Assembly: GCF_015704895.1 (NCBI RefSeq)
Contig: NZ_JADQWB010000004.1
Span: 304,153-368,152 of the forward strand
Source of the DNA: Agrobacterium leguminum
GTDB taxonomy: Bacteria > Pseudomonadota > Alphaproteobacteria > Rhizobiales > Rhizobiaceae
Reading direction: 5' to 3'
Length of the DNA: 64,000 nt
Shown here: positions 17,478-27,662 of the stretch, in pieces
Position numbering within the stretch: the first letter of the stretch is position 1
Layout: every line of letters starts with the position of its first letter
Program-made: the position numbers and the translations under genes
Notes under the pieces: model-generated
What the model was told of the DNA's origin: nothing
What the model saw: the letters and a program-made list of their open reading frames with translations, nothing else
Databases searched by the model: none

Positions 17478-18521
17478 ATGGCACCCGTTACCCTTAGATC
17501 CGTCAAGAAAAGCTATGGCGCACTCGCCACCATCCACGGTGTCGATATCGATATTGCCGATGGCGAATTCGTTGTCCTCGTCGGCCCTTCGGGCTGCGGC
17601 AAATCCACCCTGCTGCGGATGATCGCGGGCCTTGAAACCGTGACCAGCGGCGATATCTCGATCAGCAGCCGTGTCGTCAACGAGATCGAACCGAAAGACC
17701 GCGACATCGCCATGGTCTTCCAGAACTACGCGCTTTATCCGCATATGAGCGTGGCCCGAAACATGGCATTTTCGCTGGAGCATCGCGGCGGCAGCAAGAC
17801 CGAGATCGCCGAGCGGGTAAACTGGGCAGCGGAGATATTGGGGCTGACGCCATTGCTCGCACGCTTCCCCCGCCAGCTTTCCGGCGGGCAACGGCAGCGT
17901 GTCGCCATGGGCCGCGCAATCGTCCGCAATCCTCAGGTTTTTCTGTTCGACGAACCGCTCAGCAATCTCGATGCCAAGCTGCGTGTGGTGATGCGCGGTG
18001 AAATCAAGGCGTTGCACCAGCGTCTGGGGGTCACGACCGTTTATGTCACGCATGATCAGGTGGAAGCCATGACCATGGCCGACAAGATCGTGGTGATGAA
18101 TGCCGGACGGGTCGAGCAATGCGGGGCGCCGCTCGAGCTTTATGACCGGCCCGCCAATCCCTTCGTCGCCGGCTTCATCGGTTCCCCGGCGATGAATTTC
18201 ATCAAGGGACGACTTACCGCCGATGGCTTCGAGGCTGACGGCGTCGTCCTGCCCCTCCAGCCCGGCCCTGCCACAGGCGAAGCGATCTACGGCATCCGCC
18301 CGGAACATTTCGAACTGGTCAACCATGGCCTCACAGCAACCGTTTTATTGGTGGAGCCGATGGGGTCGGAAACGCAGGTCACAATGATGATCGGCGATCA
18401 CCAGGTCATCGGCGTCTTCCGCGAGCGCGTACAAGCGCAGCCGGGCGCAACCATCCAGGTTCAGCCGGATCTGGCATCGATCCACCTGTTCGATGCCAGG
18501 ACCAGTCAACGGCTCAACTAG
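17478..18521 (+). CDS. CUT1 sugar ABC transporter ATPase, UgpC/MsmK type
   Basis: The 347-residue product has Walker [20 protein letters not shown]-loop [14 protein letters not shown], signature [15 protein letters not shown], Walker [17 protein letters not shown] and the switch histidine in [10 protein letters not shown]. The C-terminal third is the OB-fold regulatory domain of MalK-like proteins. It completes an importer with the binding protein and the two permeases just upstream and is probably the last gene of the lacI operon; the next gene starts 66 nt later and is unrelated. Confidence 0.95.
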   Translation: MAPVTLRSVKKSYGALATIHGVDIDIADGEFVVLVGPSGCGKSTLLRMIAGLETVTSGDISISSRVVNEIEPKDRDIAMVFQNYALYPHMSVARNMAFSLEHRGGSKTEIAERVNWAAEILGLTPLLARFPRQLSGGQRQRVAMGRAIVRNPQVFLFDEPLSNLDAKLRVVMRGEIKALHQRLGVTTVYVTHDQVEAMTMADKIVVMNAGRVEQCGAPLELYDRPANPFVAGFIGSPAMNFIKGRLTADGFEADGVVLPLQPGPATGEAIYGIRPEHFELVNHGLTATVLLVEPMGSETQVTMMIGDHQVIGVFRERVQAQPGATIQVQPDLASIHLFDARTSQRLN

Positions 18522-18587
18522 CGGACTGCACGCCGTGACATCGCCTGAATGCAATGATCGCGGAATCGCAGCGCAAGACAGGATTCA

Positions 18588-20192
18588 ATGATTAAAAATC
18601 ACTGCTTGTGGGAGGCGTTTGGCGTTGAACCTGGGATAGACAGTATGAAATCGACGTGTCAGGTGTTGGAAAGCCGTAATCGGAGGGAGACGCAAATTCG
18701 CACGAACGCAACGCGCCGTAGTATCGGTCTGGTCCCTTCCCTCTTTCTCGCCGCCGGGCTGATATTCCAGGCAACGATGGCAGCCGGCCCGGCCCAGGCG
18801 GCGGAGAGCGTGACCGTTCCACCTTACGAACCTGCCGTCGGGACTGAGCTTCATTATCGGGTTCAAAAGACGACCGAGACCGATATGTCGCTTTGGTTCG
18901 ACAAGCCGGAAGCATCATCCGTTGTCATGAGGGGCGATTTCCGTCAATCGGCAACGGTCCTGTCGCGGAACGACGAGGGGATGCGGATGAAATGGAGACT
19001 TTCCGCAGACATTCCCCCGGATGCGACGGGTGCTGCGGATTCCTATGCGATGAACGCCATGTTCCGCAATTCGCTCGCCGCTTATGGTGTCGAGGAGCTG
19101 GAATTCGACGCGGATCCGAGCGGTGCTCCGACGGCGCTTGTCGGCGCCGATCAGATCATTGCCAATATGGAAATGCTCCTGTCCACGTCCTCGTCGGATA
19201 ACACGGCCTCCCGCATGCTCCAGACCGTTAAAGGTAATCCTCTTGTCGTTATCACCGTGCTTGCGCCGGAAAGCATGATCCTTGCGCTCGGGCAATCCTC
19301 CGAAGCTTTCACGACAGATATCGGGCAGGAATGGACGGTTGCGGGAAGCGAAGAACTGAAGGGGGTGCTCGTTCCGACAAGCACCGTCTGGAAACTCGAA
19401 GCCGCCGACAAGGCCCGGCAAACAGCCACATTCAGCGCGACGGTCACCTACGATCCGGCTGCCCTGCTGCAATCCCAGCAATCTTCGATCGATGGCATGA
19501 TCGCAAGCTTCGCAGACCGGGCGAAACAACTGACCGATGCGCAACTGGCGCAGGCCAGAAGCGCCGGCAAGTCGCGGACTGTGACCTATGTGAATTCAAC
19601 ACGCGACGGCTCGACAATCGAAGTGCTGGAAAACACGGTCGCAAGTGTTGGCGGCATGAAGGTCACCGTGGGTGTGCATATCTGGCGAGAGGATCAGCCA
19701 CCGGTCCTGCCTGCACCGCATGCCTGGACCGCCGAGACCCTGTCTGGCCAACGCGTTGAGCCGCTACCCAAAAACAATACGCAGGCTTCGATCGATCTGG
19801 ACCAGTACCGCCCGAAGGCCGACGCCGATACCGCTTCCTCTCCCAACCAGAATGAGGGTGGCACAACCCCTGCCGACAGCGGCGGGGACATTGCACCGAT
19901 TTCGCTCAAGGTCGCAAAGGTGAAAACCTCGGTCGATCCCGCTGCCGGACCTGCGGTGGAAATTGCCTTGACACCGGAAAGCGCCAAGGCCTTCGAAGAT
20001 TTCACACGCGCGGCTCTCGGGCAGAAGACCCAGTTGCTGGTTGATGGAGACGTCATCTTCGAACCGGTCGTGAGAGAGCCGATCATGGGCGGCAACGTCA
20101 CCATCGGTGGCCTTGATTCAGCGCAAGCTTTGGCCGTCGAACGGAAATTGTCGTCTTCCGAGGCCACGATCATTGTCCGGTTGGCGCCATAA
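18588..20192 (+). CDS. Exported protein with a SecD P1-head-like C-terminal domain
   Basis: The frame encodes up to 534 residues; the ATG at 18588 follows AGGA, with a second candidate at 18645. A hydrophobic export signal lies at about residues 48-70 (LVPSLFLAAGLIFQATMAAG) and ends in AQAAES, so the mature protein is periplasmic. Residues 70-400 are of unknown fold. After a low-complexity linker rich in Asp, Ser and Thr (about 405-430), the last 90 residues (VEIALTPESAKAFEDFTRAA, TQLLVDGDVIFEPVV, GGNVTIGGLDSAQALAVE) resemble the P1 head of SecD. No secretion genes are adjacent. The role is unknown; a chaperone-like or envelope role is speculation. Confidence 0.7.
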   Translation: MIKNHCLWEAFGVEPGIDSMKSTCQVLESRNRRETQIRTNATRRSIGLVPSLFLAAGLIFQATMAAGPAQAAESVTVPPYEPAVGTELHYRVQKTTETDMSLWFDKPEASSVVMRGDFRQSATVLSRNDEGMRMKWRLSADIPPDATGAADSYAMNAMFRNSLAAYGVEELEFDADPSGAPTALVGADQIIANMEMLLSTSSSDNTASRMLQTVKGNPLVVITVLAPESMILALGQSSEAFTTDIGQEWTVAGSEELKGVLVPTSTVWKLEAADKARQTATFSATVTYDPAALLQSQQSSIDGMIASFADRAKQLTDAQLAQARSAGKSRTVTYVNSTRDGSTIEVLENTVASVGGMKVTVGVHIWREDQPPVLPAPHAWTAETLSGQRVEPLPKNNTQASIDLDQYRPKADADTASSPNQNEGGTTPADSGGDIAPISLKVAKVKTSVDPAAGPAVEIALTPESAKAFEDFTRAALGQKTQLLVDGDVIFEPVVREPIMGGNVTIGGLDSAQALAVERKLSSSEATIIVRLAP

Positions 20193-20274
20193 TCCTGCAA
20201 AAAGGGAAATGGCGATCGCTGCTGGTCGCCAAAGGACTCGAGCGAGGCAATAACCGGGAACGATCCGTATCTCC

Positions 20275-21210
20275 TCAAGACTCTCGTAATGTTAGATGCG
20301 AACCGAGGTCTCCTGCGGCGCTCATCATTTGGCGGATGCGCTCAATCAACTCATCAAGAACGGCAATTCTCTGCGCACCGATTGGCCGTATCGCGTAGTA
20401 GGACACTTCGATCTTCGGTTCGAATGGTATCGCCACCACTTCGGCACCGGCAGAACGCAGGCTGGTATGATCCACGATGCCAACGCCCATGCCCGCCGAT
20501 GCAAAGTGGCAGCAGTTCAGCATTGACGTTTCCATCGTGCTTATCGGTTGGTGATCTTCGATTGAGAAGGCGCGGTCGAGTGCCAGCCTGAGCGGAGAAT
20601 TGCGGCCGGGAATGAGCACTCGTTCATCGAGAAGGTCATTTGGCGTGACGACCCGGCGGGATGCCAGTCGATGATCTGCCGTCATTGCGGCAACGGCATA
20701 GGAACTGTGCAGAGGCGTGGCGTTCTTGTCCGCCATTCTGGGAGAACCGAAAACCAGCCCGAGATCGTAGCGGTTCTGGTCGACCATATCCCATATATGC
20801 CGGCTGTTTTCGACGTCGATCACCAGCGGAATATCCAGCCGGTCACCAATGGTTTCGACAATCGCCCGATGCAGGTAGGGGCGAACCAGCGACGTCACAC
20901 TGCCAATGCGCAGAACGGTGTTCTTGTGCGCGCGTATGTCATCGGCGGCCTGAGCAATCTGGTCGAGGCCGAGATAAAGCCGCTCGACCTCCCGATAAAA
21001 CTGTGTGGCTTCGGCGGTTGGCACCAATCTGGCGCCCACGCGTTCAAACAGCCGCATTTGAACGATCTCTTCGAGATCGCGGATAAGGCGACTGACGGCC
21101 GGCTGGGTGACGTTCATGGCTTCGGCCGCGGCAGTAATGCCACCGGTCATCATCACGGCTCGAAACGCTTCGACCTGCCTTGGTTTCAGTCTCACCTGGT
21201 TTCCTTCCAT
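20275..21210 (-). CDS. LysR-family transcriptional regulator
   Basis: The ATG at 21210 gives 311 residues starting MEGNQVRLKPRQVEAFRAV, with the winged helix-turn-helix GGITAAAEAMNVTQPAVSRL and a LysR substrate-binding domain. The gene is divergent from the nucleoside-type operon that starts at 21325, and the 114-bp intergenic region holds a GGTAAAA/TTTTACC repeat, so it most likely controls that operon in response to its substrate. A longer frame back to 21606 runs into the divergent gene and is not used. Confidence 0.9.
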   Translation of the reverse strand: MEGNQVRLKPRQVEAFRAVMMTGGITAAAEAMNVTQPAVSRLIRDLEEIVQMRLFERVGARLVPTAEATQFYREVERLYLGLDQIAQAADDIRAHKNTVLRIGSVTSLVRPYLHRAIVETIGDRLDIPLVIDVENSRHIWDMVDQNRYDLGLVFGSPRMADKNATPLHSSYAVAAMTADHRLASRRVVTPNDLLDERVLIPGRNSPLRLALDRAFSIEDHQPISTMETSMLNCCHFASAGMGVGIVDHTSLRSAGAEVVAIPFEPKIEVSYYAIRPIGAQRIAVLDELIERIRQMMSAAGDLGSHLTLRES

Positions 21211-21257
21211 AACATTGCGGCATGGCTTAAGTACAAAATGCAATTTTTCTTTTGCCA

Positions 21258-21283
21258 GGTAAAACGTTAATTCGTCTTTTACC
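21258..21283. promoter_or_regulatory. Candidate LysR-type operator
   Basis: GGTAAAA (21258-21264) and TTTTACC (21277-21283) are perfect 7-bp arms 12 nt apart, between the divergent LysR gene and the ABC operon. The spacing fits a LysR-type recognition site. Confidence 0.5.
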
Positions 21284-21324
21284 CGCAGGGAGCGCGGGTC
21301 GGACAACCTGGAGGAGTCCTCGTC

Positions 21325-22875
21325 ATGAAGTTTTCTGTTTTCGCAGCCGCATTGGCAGCGTCTGTTTTCGCCATGCCGTTCGCGAGCGAGGCCCGGGATC
21401 TGACCGTTGGTCTGTCCGCCTCCACGACGTCCATGGACCCGCAATTTTATGTCGTCGGCCCGAACAGTGCGATGGCGCGCAACATTTTCGATGGCCTCGT
21501 CAATCAGGACGACAAGCAGCAGATCCAGCCGGCGCTCGCTGTTTCCTGGAAAATCGTCGATGACAAGACCTGGGAATTCAAGCTGCGCGAAGGCGTGAAA
21601 TTCCACGACGGCAGCGATTTCACCGCTGAAGACGTGGTCGCCAGCATCAAGCGCATTCCACTTGCCTCGACCAACAGCCCAAGCTCGTTTGCCGCTTACG
21701 TGAAGGCTATAACCGAGGTCGAAGCCGTCGATCCGCTAACGGTCCGTATCAAGACTGCCGGCCCAACGCCGCTTCTGCTCAACAATCTCAGTCGTATCGC
21801 GATGCTTCCGGCCGAAATGGAAAAGGTTACGACGGGCGAAATGAACACCGGCAAGGGTGTTATCGGCACCGGCCCGTTCAAGTTCGTTTCCTGGTCGCCG
21901 GACGACAATGTCGTTGTTGCGCGCAATGATGCCTTTTGGGGCGAAAAAGCTGCCTGGGACAAGGTGACCTTCCGGGTCTTCAAGAACCCGAGCGCGCGCG
22001 TTGCCGCCATGCTTTCGGGCGATGTCGACATGATCGAAAGCATCCCAACGGCCGATACCCGCCGGCTTGAAGCATCCGACAAGCTCAAGGTCGTCAACAT
22101 TGCCGGCAACCGCATCATGTATCTGCACATGGACCAAGCCCGCGAAGAATCGCCTTTCGCCAAGGGTCCGGATGGCAAGAACCCGCTCCTGAAACCGGAA
22201 GTGCGCCGCGCTCTATCCCTGTCGATCAACCGCGAAGCGCTGGTCGACCGCATCATGGACGGGCAGGGCGTGCCGGCCGGCCAGGTCGTGCCGGAAGGTT
22301 ATTTCGGTTACGATCCGGCCATCAAGGTCGATGCCTATGACCCGAACAAGGCTAAGGAACTGCTGGCGAAAGCGGGTTATCCCGACGGTTTCCAGCTGAC
22401 CTTCCATGCATCGAACGACCGTTATCCTAATGACAGCAAGGTTGCGCAGGCTATCGGCCAGTTCTTCAGCCGCGTTGGCGTGAAAACGGAAGTCGCAACG
22501 CTGCCGGGCAGCGTCTATTTCACACGCGCCTCGAACCTCGAGTTTTCGTTCATCATGGGCGGCGCCGCCGTCGAAACAGGTGAGGCTTCGGGCGTTCTTG
22601 GACCGATCCTCGAGACCTACGGCGAAAAGGCCGGTCAGGGCAATCGCGGTCGTTATTCCAACCCGGAATTCGACAAGGCCCTGAACGAAGCCCGCTCGAC
22701 GCTCGACGACGCCAAGCGTGAGGAACTTCTGAAGAAGGCCACGGAAATCGCGATGACGGATCTCGGTGTCATTCCGGTTTTCTATCTCGCCAACACCTGG
22801 GCGGTGAAGAGCGATATCAACTATGCGGGTCGTTCCGACGGTTACACGCTTCCCTATTACGTGAAACCGAACTGA
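21325..22875 (+). CDS. Dipeptide/oligopeptide-type ABC binding protein
   Basis: The 516-residue product has a signal peptide ([20 protein letters not shown]) and a family 5 solute-binding fold ([41 protein letters not shown]). GGAGGA precedes the ATG. Family 5 proteins bind peptides, but also nickel, opines and glycosides. The genes that follow encode nucleoside hydrolases and a ribokinase-like enzyme, so the ligand may be a nucleoside or a conjugate rather than a plain peptide; this is inference from context. Confidence 0.92.
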   Translation: MKFSVFAAALAASVFAMPFASEARDLTVGLSASTTSMDPQFYVVGPNSAMARNIFDGLVNQDDKQQIQPALAVSWKIVDDKTWEFKLREGVKFHDGSDFTAEDVVASIKRIPLASTNSPSSFAAYVKAITEVEAVDPLTVRIKTAGPTPLLLNNLSRIAMLPAEMEKVTTGEMNTGKGVIGTGPFKFVSWSPDDNVVVARNDAFWGEKAAWDKVTFRVFKNPSARVAAMLSGDVDMIESIPTADTRRLEASDKLKVVNIAGNRIMYLHMDQAREESPFAKGPDGKNPLLKPEVRRALSLSINREALVDRIMDGQGVPAGQVVPEGYFGYDPAIKVDAYDPNKAKELLAKAGYPDGFQLTFHASNDRYPNDSKVAQAIGQFFSRVGVKTEVATLPGSVYFTRASNLEFSFIMGGAAVETGEASGVLGPILETYGEKAGQGNRGRYSNPEFDKALNEARSTLDDAKREELLKKATEIAMTDLGVIPVFYLANTWAVKSDINYAGRSDGYTLPYYVKPN

Positions 22876-22897
22876 TCGAAAAAAGGAGCAATCCACC

Positions 22898-23779
22898 ATG
22901 TCTTTCAGCGGTGTATTTCCCTATCTCGTTTCCCCGGTCGATAGCGCCGGCGAGGTGATGCCAGGTGTGCTGACGGATCTGGTGGACCACCTCATCGACG
23001 CGGGCGTGCATGGTCTGACGCCGCTCGGCAGCACCGGTGAATTTGCCTATCTCTCCCAGGAGCAAAGACGCCGCGTCGTCGATACCGTGATCTCGGCCAA
23101 TCGCGGCCGGGTTCCCGTTGTCGCCGGCGTGGCGTCGACTTCCACTGCCGACGCCGTTGCCCAGACGGAATATATGGTCGCGGCCGGTGCGGATGGCATT
23201 CTGGCGATCCTCGAAGCTTATTTTCCGGTGAGCGACGAGGGTGTGGAAGCCTATTTCACTGCGATCGCCAGGGCGGCCAAGGGCCGCCCGGTGGTGCTCT
23301 ATACCAATCCGCAATTCCAGCGTTCCGATCTTTCGTTGCCCGTTATCGAGCGACTGAGCCGGGTCGATAATATCCGCTACATCAAGGACGCCTCGACCAA
23401 TACGGGGCGCCTGCTTTCCATCATCGAGCGGACCCGCGGCCGGATGGAGGTGTTTGCAGCCTCCGCGCACATCCCGGTCTGCGTGATGATGATTGGCGGC
23501 GTGGGCTGGATGGCCGGTCCGGCCTGCATCGTGCCCAAGCAGAGCATTGCGCTCTATGAGGCGGCCAGGGCCGGTGACTGGACGCGTGCGATGGACCTTC
23601 AGCGACCGATGTGGAAGGTCAACGAGATTTTCGCGAAATATTCGATCGCCGCCTGCATCAAGACGGCGCTCGATCTGCAGGGTTTTGCCGTCGGTGCGCC
23701 GATGCATCCGCAAATGCCGCTCGGCGAAGCCGCGCGAGCGGAAATCGCCAGTGTGCTGCGCGATGTCGGCGCGCTCTGA
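22898..23779 (+). CDS. DapA/NanA-family (dihydrodipicolinate synthase-like) aldolase
   Basis: The 293-residue product has the family motif [15 protein letters not shown], the catalytic Tyr in VVLYTNP and the Schiff-base Lys in IRYIKDAST. Enzymes of this class condense or cleave pyruvate-derived compounds through a lysine imine. The arginine that binds the carboxylate of aspartate semialdehyde in true DapA is not obvious after YTNPQF, and the gene sits in a catabolic operon, so lysine synthesis is unlikely. GGAGCAA lies upstream of the ATG. A lyase for an unusual sugar acid released from the imported compound is possible. Its substrate is the main open question of this operon. Confidence 0.85.
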   Translation: MSFSGVFPYLVSPVDSAGEVMPGVLTDLVDHLIDAGVHGLTPLGSTGEFAYLSQEQRRRVVDTVISANRGRVPVVAGVASTSTADAVAQTEYMVAAGADGILAILEAYFPVSDEGVEAYFTAIARAAKGRPVVLYTNPQFQRSDLSLPVIERLSRVDNIRYIKDASTNTGRLLSIIERTRGRMEVFAASAHIPVCVMMIGGVGWMAGPACIVPKQSIALYEAARAGDWTRAMDLQRPMWKVNEIFAKYSIAACIKTALDLQGFAVGAPMHPQMPLGEAARAEIASVLRDVGAL

Positions 23780-23812
23780 GTTTTCTGATCCCACACATTG
23801 AAGGCATTGAGA

Positions 23813-24772
23813 ATGAAGCCGATTTCGATCATCGTCGATTGTGATCCCGGTATCGATGACACGATTGCCCTATTGACCGCATTCGTGTCGCCGGAACTTA
23901 AGATTCTGGGCATCACGCCGGTCTGTGGCAACCAGCCGCTGGAGCGCACGGTGCGCAATGCGCTGCAGGTCTGCGAACTCGGCAATCGTGCCGACATCCC
24001 GGTCTATGCCGGCTGCTTCCGGCCGATGCTGCGCGAGCCGATCCATGGCCAGTTTCATGGCAAGACCGGTCTCGGCAACACCGTATTGCCGGAACCGGTG
24101 AAGAAGGCGGAAGAGACGTCCGCCGTCGATTTCCTGATCGACGCGCTGGGCAAGGCCGCCGAACAGGGCGAGCGTATCACGCTCTGCTGCCTGGGACCGC
24201 TCACCAATGTCGCGGTTGCCTTGCGCATGAAGCCACAGATTGCCGAAGGCATCGAACGCATCGTCATGATGGGCGGCGCTTATCGCGAACCGGGCAACCG
24301 CACCATGACCTCGGAATTCAACGTTCTGGCCGACCCGCATGCCGCACATGTGGTGTTTTCGAGCGGAATTCCGCTTGTTGCCCTGTCGCTGGATGCCACG
24401 CATCAGGTCATGTTGAAGCCGGAGCATGTCGCCGAATTTTCGCGTGTCAGCGGCCGTATTTCCGAAACATTGGCCGAGTTGATGGCGTTTTGGGATCGCA
24501 ACGATGTGCGCCGTTATGGTTCGCGTGGCGGCCCGCTGCACGATCCCCTGGTCATGGCCTATATTCTTGCGCCACATCTGTTCGAAACCCAGAGGGCACG
24601 CGTTTTCGTCGAGTATGAAAGCGAGCTTTGCATGGGCCAGACGATTGCCGACTGGTACGGCAAGAGCGGCCTGGAGCCGAATGCCGACATCGTCACCAAG
24701 GTCGATGCGGAAGGCGTGATCGCTTTCTTCCTCGAGCGCCTGTCGCGTTATGCCGAAAAGGTCGTCGCATGA
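23813..24772 (+). CDS. Nucleoside hydrolase (IunH family), first copy
   Basis: The start at 23813 gives 319 residues opening with the calcium-binding motif IIVDCDPGIDDTIALL, then the middle motif IVMMGGAYREPGNRT and EFNVLADPHAAHVVF. Nucleoside hydrolases cleave the N-glycosidic bond of nucleosides to base and ribose in the cytoplasm. It is followed with a 4-nt overlap (ATGA) by a second hydrolase gene, so the two are probably made together. Two copies in tandem may split purine and pyrimidine substrates or form a heteromer. Confidence 0.9.
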   Translation: MKPISIIVDCDPGIDDTIALLTAFVSPELKILGITPVCGNQPLERTVRNALQVCELGNRADIPVYAGCFRPMLREPIHGQFHGKTGLGNTVLPEPVKKAEETSAVDFLIDALGKAAEQGERITLCCLGPLTNVAVALRMKPQIAEGIERIVMMGGAYREPGNRTMTSEFNVLADPHAAHVVFSSGIPLVALSLDATHQVMLKPEHVAEFSRVSGRISETLAELMAFWDRNDVRRYGSRGGPLHDPLVMAYILAPHLFETQRARVFVEYESELCMGQTIADWYGKSGLEPNADIVTKVDAEGVIAFFLERLSRYAEKVVA

Positions 24773-25764
24773 AACCCCACAAGGTCATCATCGATGCGGA
24801 TCCGGGCGTGGACGATGCCGCCGCCATTCTGATGGCGCTTGCCTCGCCGGAAATCGAGGTTCTGGGACTGTCCATTGTCGCCGGCAATGTGCCGCTTCGC
24901 GATACGGTCGCCAATGCCTGCAAGCTGGTCGGCGTGAGCGGACGGCGTGATGTGCCGGTTTATGCCGGTGCCAGCGGTCCGCTGGTGCGCGAACAGGTCT
25001 ATGGGAAATACGCCCGCATCGGCGCTTTCGACGATACGCTGGTCAAGGCCGGCGATATCGTTGCGGCGGAAGAAAACGCGGTGCGGTTCATCGTCCGCAC
25101 GGCGCGGGCGGCGGCAGCGGCAGGCGAGCCGGTCACCATCTGCGCTATCGGGCCGATGACCAATGTGGCGCTGGCGTTGATCCAGCATCCGGACGTTGCC
25201 CGCGGCATCCGCCGGATCGTTTCGATGGGGGGCGCTTTCACCGCACTTGGCCATCGCACGCCATGGGCCGAATTCAACGTCTATGCCGATCCGCACGCCG
25301 CCGAAATCGTCTTCCAGTCCGGCGTTCCGATTGTGTTGATGCCGCTCGACATGACCTTCCAGGCGCTGTTTACGGCCAAACATTTTGAACGGTTCCGTGC
25401 CGGCGGCGAAGCGGGCGATGCCCTTTTCAATCTTTTCTCGACCTTCGACCGCAGTGACGTCAAACGTTTCGGTCGACCGGGCGGACCGATCCACGATGCG
25501 ACGACGATCGCGTGGCTGATCCGACCTGAATTGTTCACCAGCCGCGAGGCTTTTGTCGGCGTTGAGGTCACCGGCCTCACGATGGGTTACACCTATGCCG
25601 ATTTCTACAAGAAGATGGACCGGGCGGCGAACACCACCGTCGTCACCGATGTCAACGAGGCCGGTTTCATCGAATTGCTGATCGAGCGCATCGCCCGCCA
25701 TGGCGGTGCAGCGCTCGGCAGAAAAACCCTGGGAGGCTCAAGCTCATGCGCGGATATCTTCTAA
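24769..25764 (+). CDS. Nucleoside hydrolase (IunH family), second copy
   Basis: The ATG at 24769 overlaps the TGA of the first hydrolase and gives 331 residues opening VIIDADPGVDDAAAILMALA, with RIVSMGGAFTALGHRTPWAE and EFNVYADPHAAEIVF. The calcium-binding aspartates of the family are present. The copies are clearly diverged, so this is not a recent duplication. Its 3' end overlaps the permease gene by 19 nt. With the kinase gene at the operon's end it would send ribose or deoxyribose into central metabolism. Confidence 0.9.
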   Translation: MKPHKVIIDADPGVDDAAAILMALASPEIEVLGLSIVAGNVPLRDTVANACKLVGVSGRRDVPVYAGASGPLVREQVYGKYARIGAFDDTLVKAGDIVAAEENAVRFIVRTARAAAAAGEPVTICAIGPMTNVALALIQHPDVARGIRRIVSMGGAFTALGHRTPWAEFNVYADPHAAEIVFQSGVPIVLMPLDMTFQALFTAKHFERFRAGGEAGDALFNLFSTFDRSDVKRFGRPGGPIHDATTIAWLIRPELFTSREAFVGVEVTGLTMGYTYADFYKKMDRAANTTVVTDVNEAGFIELLIERIARHGGAALGRKTLGGSSSCADIF

Positions 25765-26720
25765 GCCGGTCGCTACAAACCGTGCTCACGCTTTTTGTCA
25801 TGTCGGTTCTGGTCTTTGTCGGCCTCTATCTCGTCGGCAATCCGGTTGACGTTCTGCTGAGCCCGACTGCGACACCGGCGGAACGCCTGCAGGTCATCCA
25901 GTCCTTCGGCCTCGACAAGTCGGTTTGGGAACAATACTGGCTGTTCCTCACGCAAGCGCTTTCCGGCGATCTCGGCAATTCCTTTGTGTTCAACCAGCCG
26001 GCGCTGACCCTGATTTTGAACCGCATGCCGGCAACGCTGGAACTTGCCTTCGTCGCGCTGTTCATGGCGCTTGTTATCGGCATTCCGCTCGGCGTTTATG
26101 CCGGCCTCAAGCCGAAGGGCTTTATTTCCAAGTCGATCATGACCTTCTCGATCCTCGGTTTCAGTCTGCCGACGTTCTGGATCGGGCTCGTCATGATCAT
26201 GCTGTTCAGCGTCTATTTAGGCTGGTTGCCCGCATCGGGTCGCGGTGAGACTGTCAACGTCCTTGGCGTGCCGCTCAGCCTCTTCACGTTCGATGGCTTG
26301 ACGCATCTGCTGCTGCCGGCCTTCAATCTGGCGCTGTTCAAGATTTCGCTGGTCATCCGTCTTACACGCGCCGGCGTGATGGAAACCATGCAGCTCGATT
26401 TCGTTCGTTTCGCCCGCGCCAAGGGTCTGCCGGAACGCCGTATCGTCACCGTGCATGTGCTGAAGAACACGCTGATCCCGTTGATCACCGTCATCGGTCT
26501 GGAACTTGGCTCGCTGATCGCTTTCGCTGTCGTCACGGAAACGATCTTTGCCTGGCCGGGCATGGGCAAGCTGATCATCGACGCCATCGGCGTTCTCGAC
26601 CGTCCCGTCATCCTCGCCTACCTGATGATCACCGTGGTGATGTTCAGCATCATCAATCTTCTGGTCGACATTCTGTACTCCATCGTCGACCCCCGCGTTC
26701 GCCTTGAGGGGAATTCGTGA
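25746..26720 (+). CDS. DppB/OppB-type ABC transporter permease
   Basis: The 324-residue product has six membrane segments, the DppB N-terminus (RSLQTVLTLFVMSVLVFVGL) and the EAA-type loop FVRFARAKGLPERRIVTVHV near residue 220. GGGAGG lies upstream of the ATG inside the end of the second hydrolase gene. With the DppC-type permease encoded next it forms the inner-membrane pore for the binding protein at 21325. Confidence 0.93.
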   Translation: MRGYLLSRSLQTVLTLFVMSVLVFVGLYLVGNPVDVLLSPTATPAERLQVIQSFGLDKSVWEQYWLFLTQALSGDLGNSFVFNQPALTLILNRMPATLELAFVALFMALVIGIPLGVYAGLKPKGFISKSIMTFSILGFSLPTFWIGLVMIMLFSVYLGWLPASGRGETVNVLGVPLSLFTFDGLTHLLLPAFNLALFKISLVIRLTRAGVMETMQLDFVRFARAKGLPERRIVTVHVLKNTLIPLITVIGLELGSLIAFAVVTETIFAWPGMGKLIIDAIGVLDRPVILAYLMITVVMFSIINLLVDILYSIVDPRVRLEGNS

Positions 26721-27658
26721 TGACCGACAACAACAGCTCGACCGTTTCGGTTCATGCCGCCGCAAACAGCGGCGCGAAACCCACCTCGCGTTCCCCCGCA
26801 CGGGAGGTTGTCCATGCGCTGCTGCACGACAAGCTCGCGCTCGTCGGCATCATACTGGTGACGATCTTTATCGTGGCTGCCATCTTCGCACCGGTCATCG
26901 CGCCGCAAAACCCGTATGATCTGGCTCAGCTCGACATTCTCGACGGTCGCCTGCCACCGGGTTCGGAAAGCATGTCGGGCATGACCTATCTGATCGGCAC
27001 CGACACGCAGGGTCGCGACCTGTTCAGCGCCATTCTCTATGGCCTGCGCACCAGTATCCTCGTCGGCCTCTCCAGTGCGGCAATCGCGCTCGTCATCGGC
27101 GCATCGATCGGCCTCACCAGCGCTTATGTCGGCGGCCGGCTGGACTCGGTGCTGATGCGTATCGTCGATATCCAGCTCAGCTTCCCCGCGATCCTGATTG
27201 CGCTGATTTTCCTCGCCATTCTCGGCCAGGGCGTCGACAAGATCATTCTGGCGCTGGTGGTGACGCAATGGGCTTATTATGCCCGCACGATCCGCGGTTC
27301 GGCGCTGGTCGAGCGCAAACGCGCCTATGTCGATGCCGCCCGCTCGATGGCGCTGCCGGACCGCAACATCCTGTTCCGGCACATCCTGCCGAACTGCCTG
27401 CCGCCGCTGATCGTCGTCGCCACCATGCGCGTCGCTTATGCCATCATGCTGGAAGCAACGCTTTCCTTCCTCGGCATCGGCCTGCCGGTGACGGAACCGT
27501 CCCTTGGTCTGCTGATCTCGAACGGCTTCGAATACCTGCTTTCCGGTGATTACTGGATCAGCCTATTCCCGGGCATCGCCCTTCTGTTGCTCATCGTCGC
27601 GATCAACCTGATCGGCGATTCCCTGCGCGACATCCTCAATCCGCGTCGTGAGGGCTAA
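26720..27658 (+). CDS. DppC/OppC-type ABC transporter permease
   Basis: The ATG at 26720 shares one base with the TGA of the DppB-type gene (TGATG) and gives 312 residues; a GTG three bases earlier is possible. The N-terminal tail is followed by the DppC signature (IGTDTQGRDLFSAILYGLRT) and the loop YVDAARSMALPDRNILFRHI. It pairs with the upstream permease. The ATPase gene starts 4 nt after its stop codon. Confidence 0.93.
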   Translation: MTDNNSSTVSVHAAANSGAKPTSRSPAREVVHALLHDKLALVGIILVTIFIVAAIFAPVIAPQNPYDLAQLDILDGRLPPGSESMSGMTYLIGTDTQGRDLFSAILYGLRTSILVGLSSAAIALVIGASIGLTSAYVGGRLDSVLMRIVDIQLSFPAILIALIFLAILGQGVDKIILALVVTQWAYYARTIRGSALVERKRAYVDAARSMALPDRNILFRHILPNCLPPLIVVATMRVAYAIMLEATLSFLGIGLPVTEPSLGLLISNGFEYLLSGDYWISLFPGIALLLLIVAINLIGDSLRDILNPRREG

Positions 27659-27662
27659 GATC

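Noticed and set aside
20210..20231. TGGCGA/TCGCCA repeat as terminator between the SecD-head gene and LysR
   Set aside because: The arms are only 6 bp and no T-run follows on either strand.
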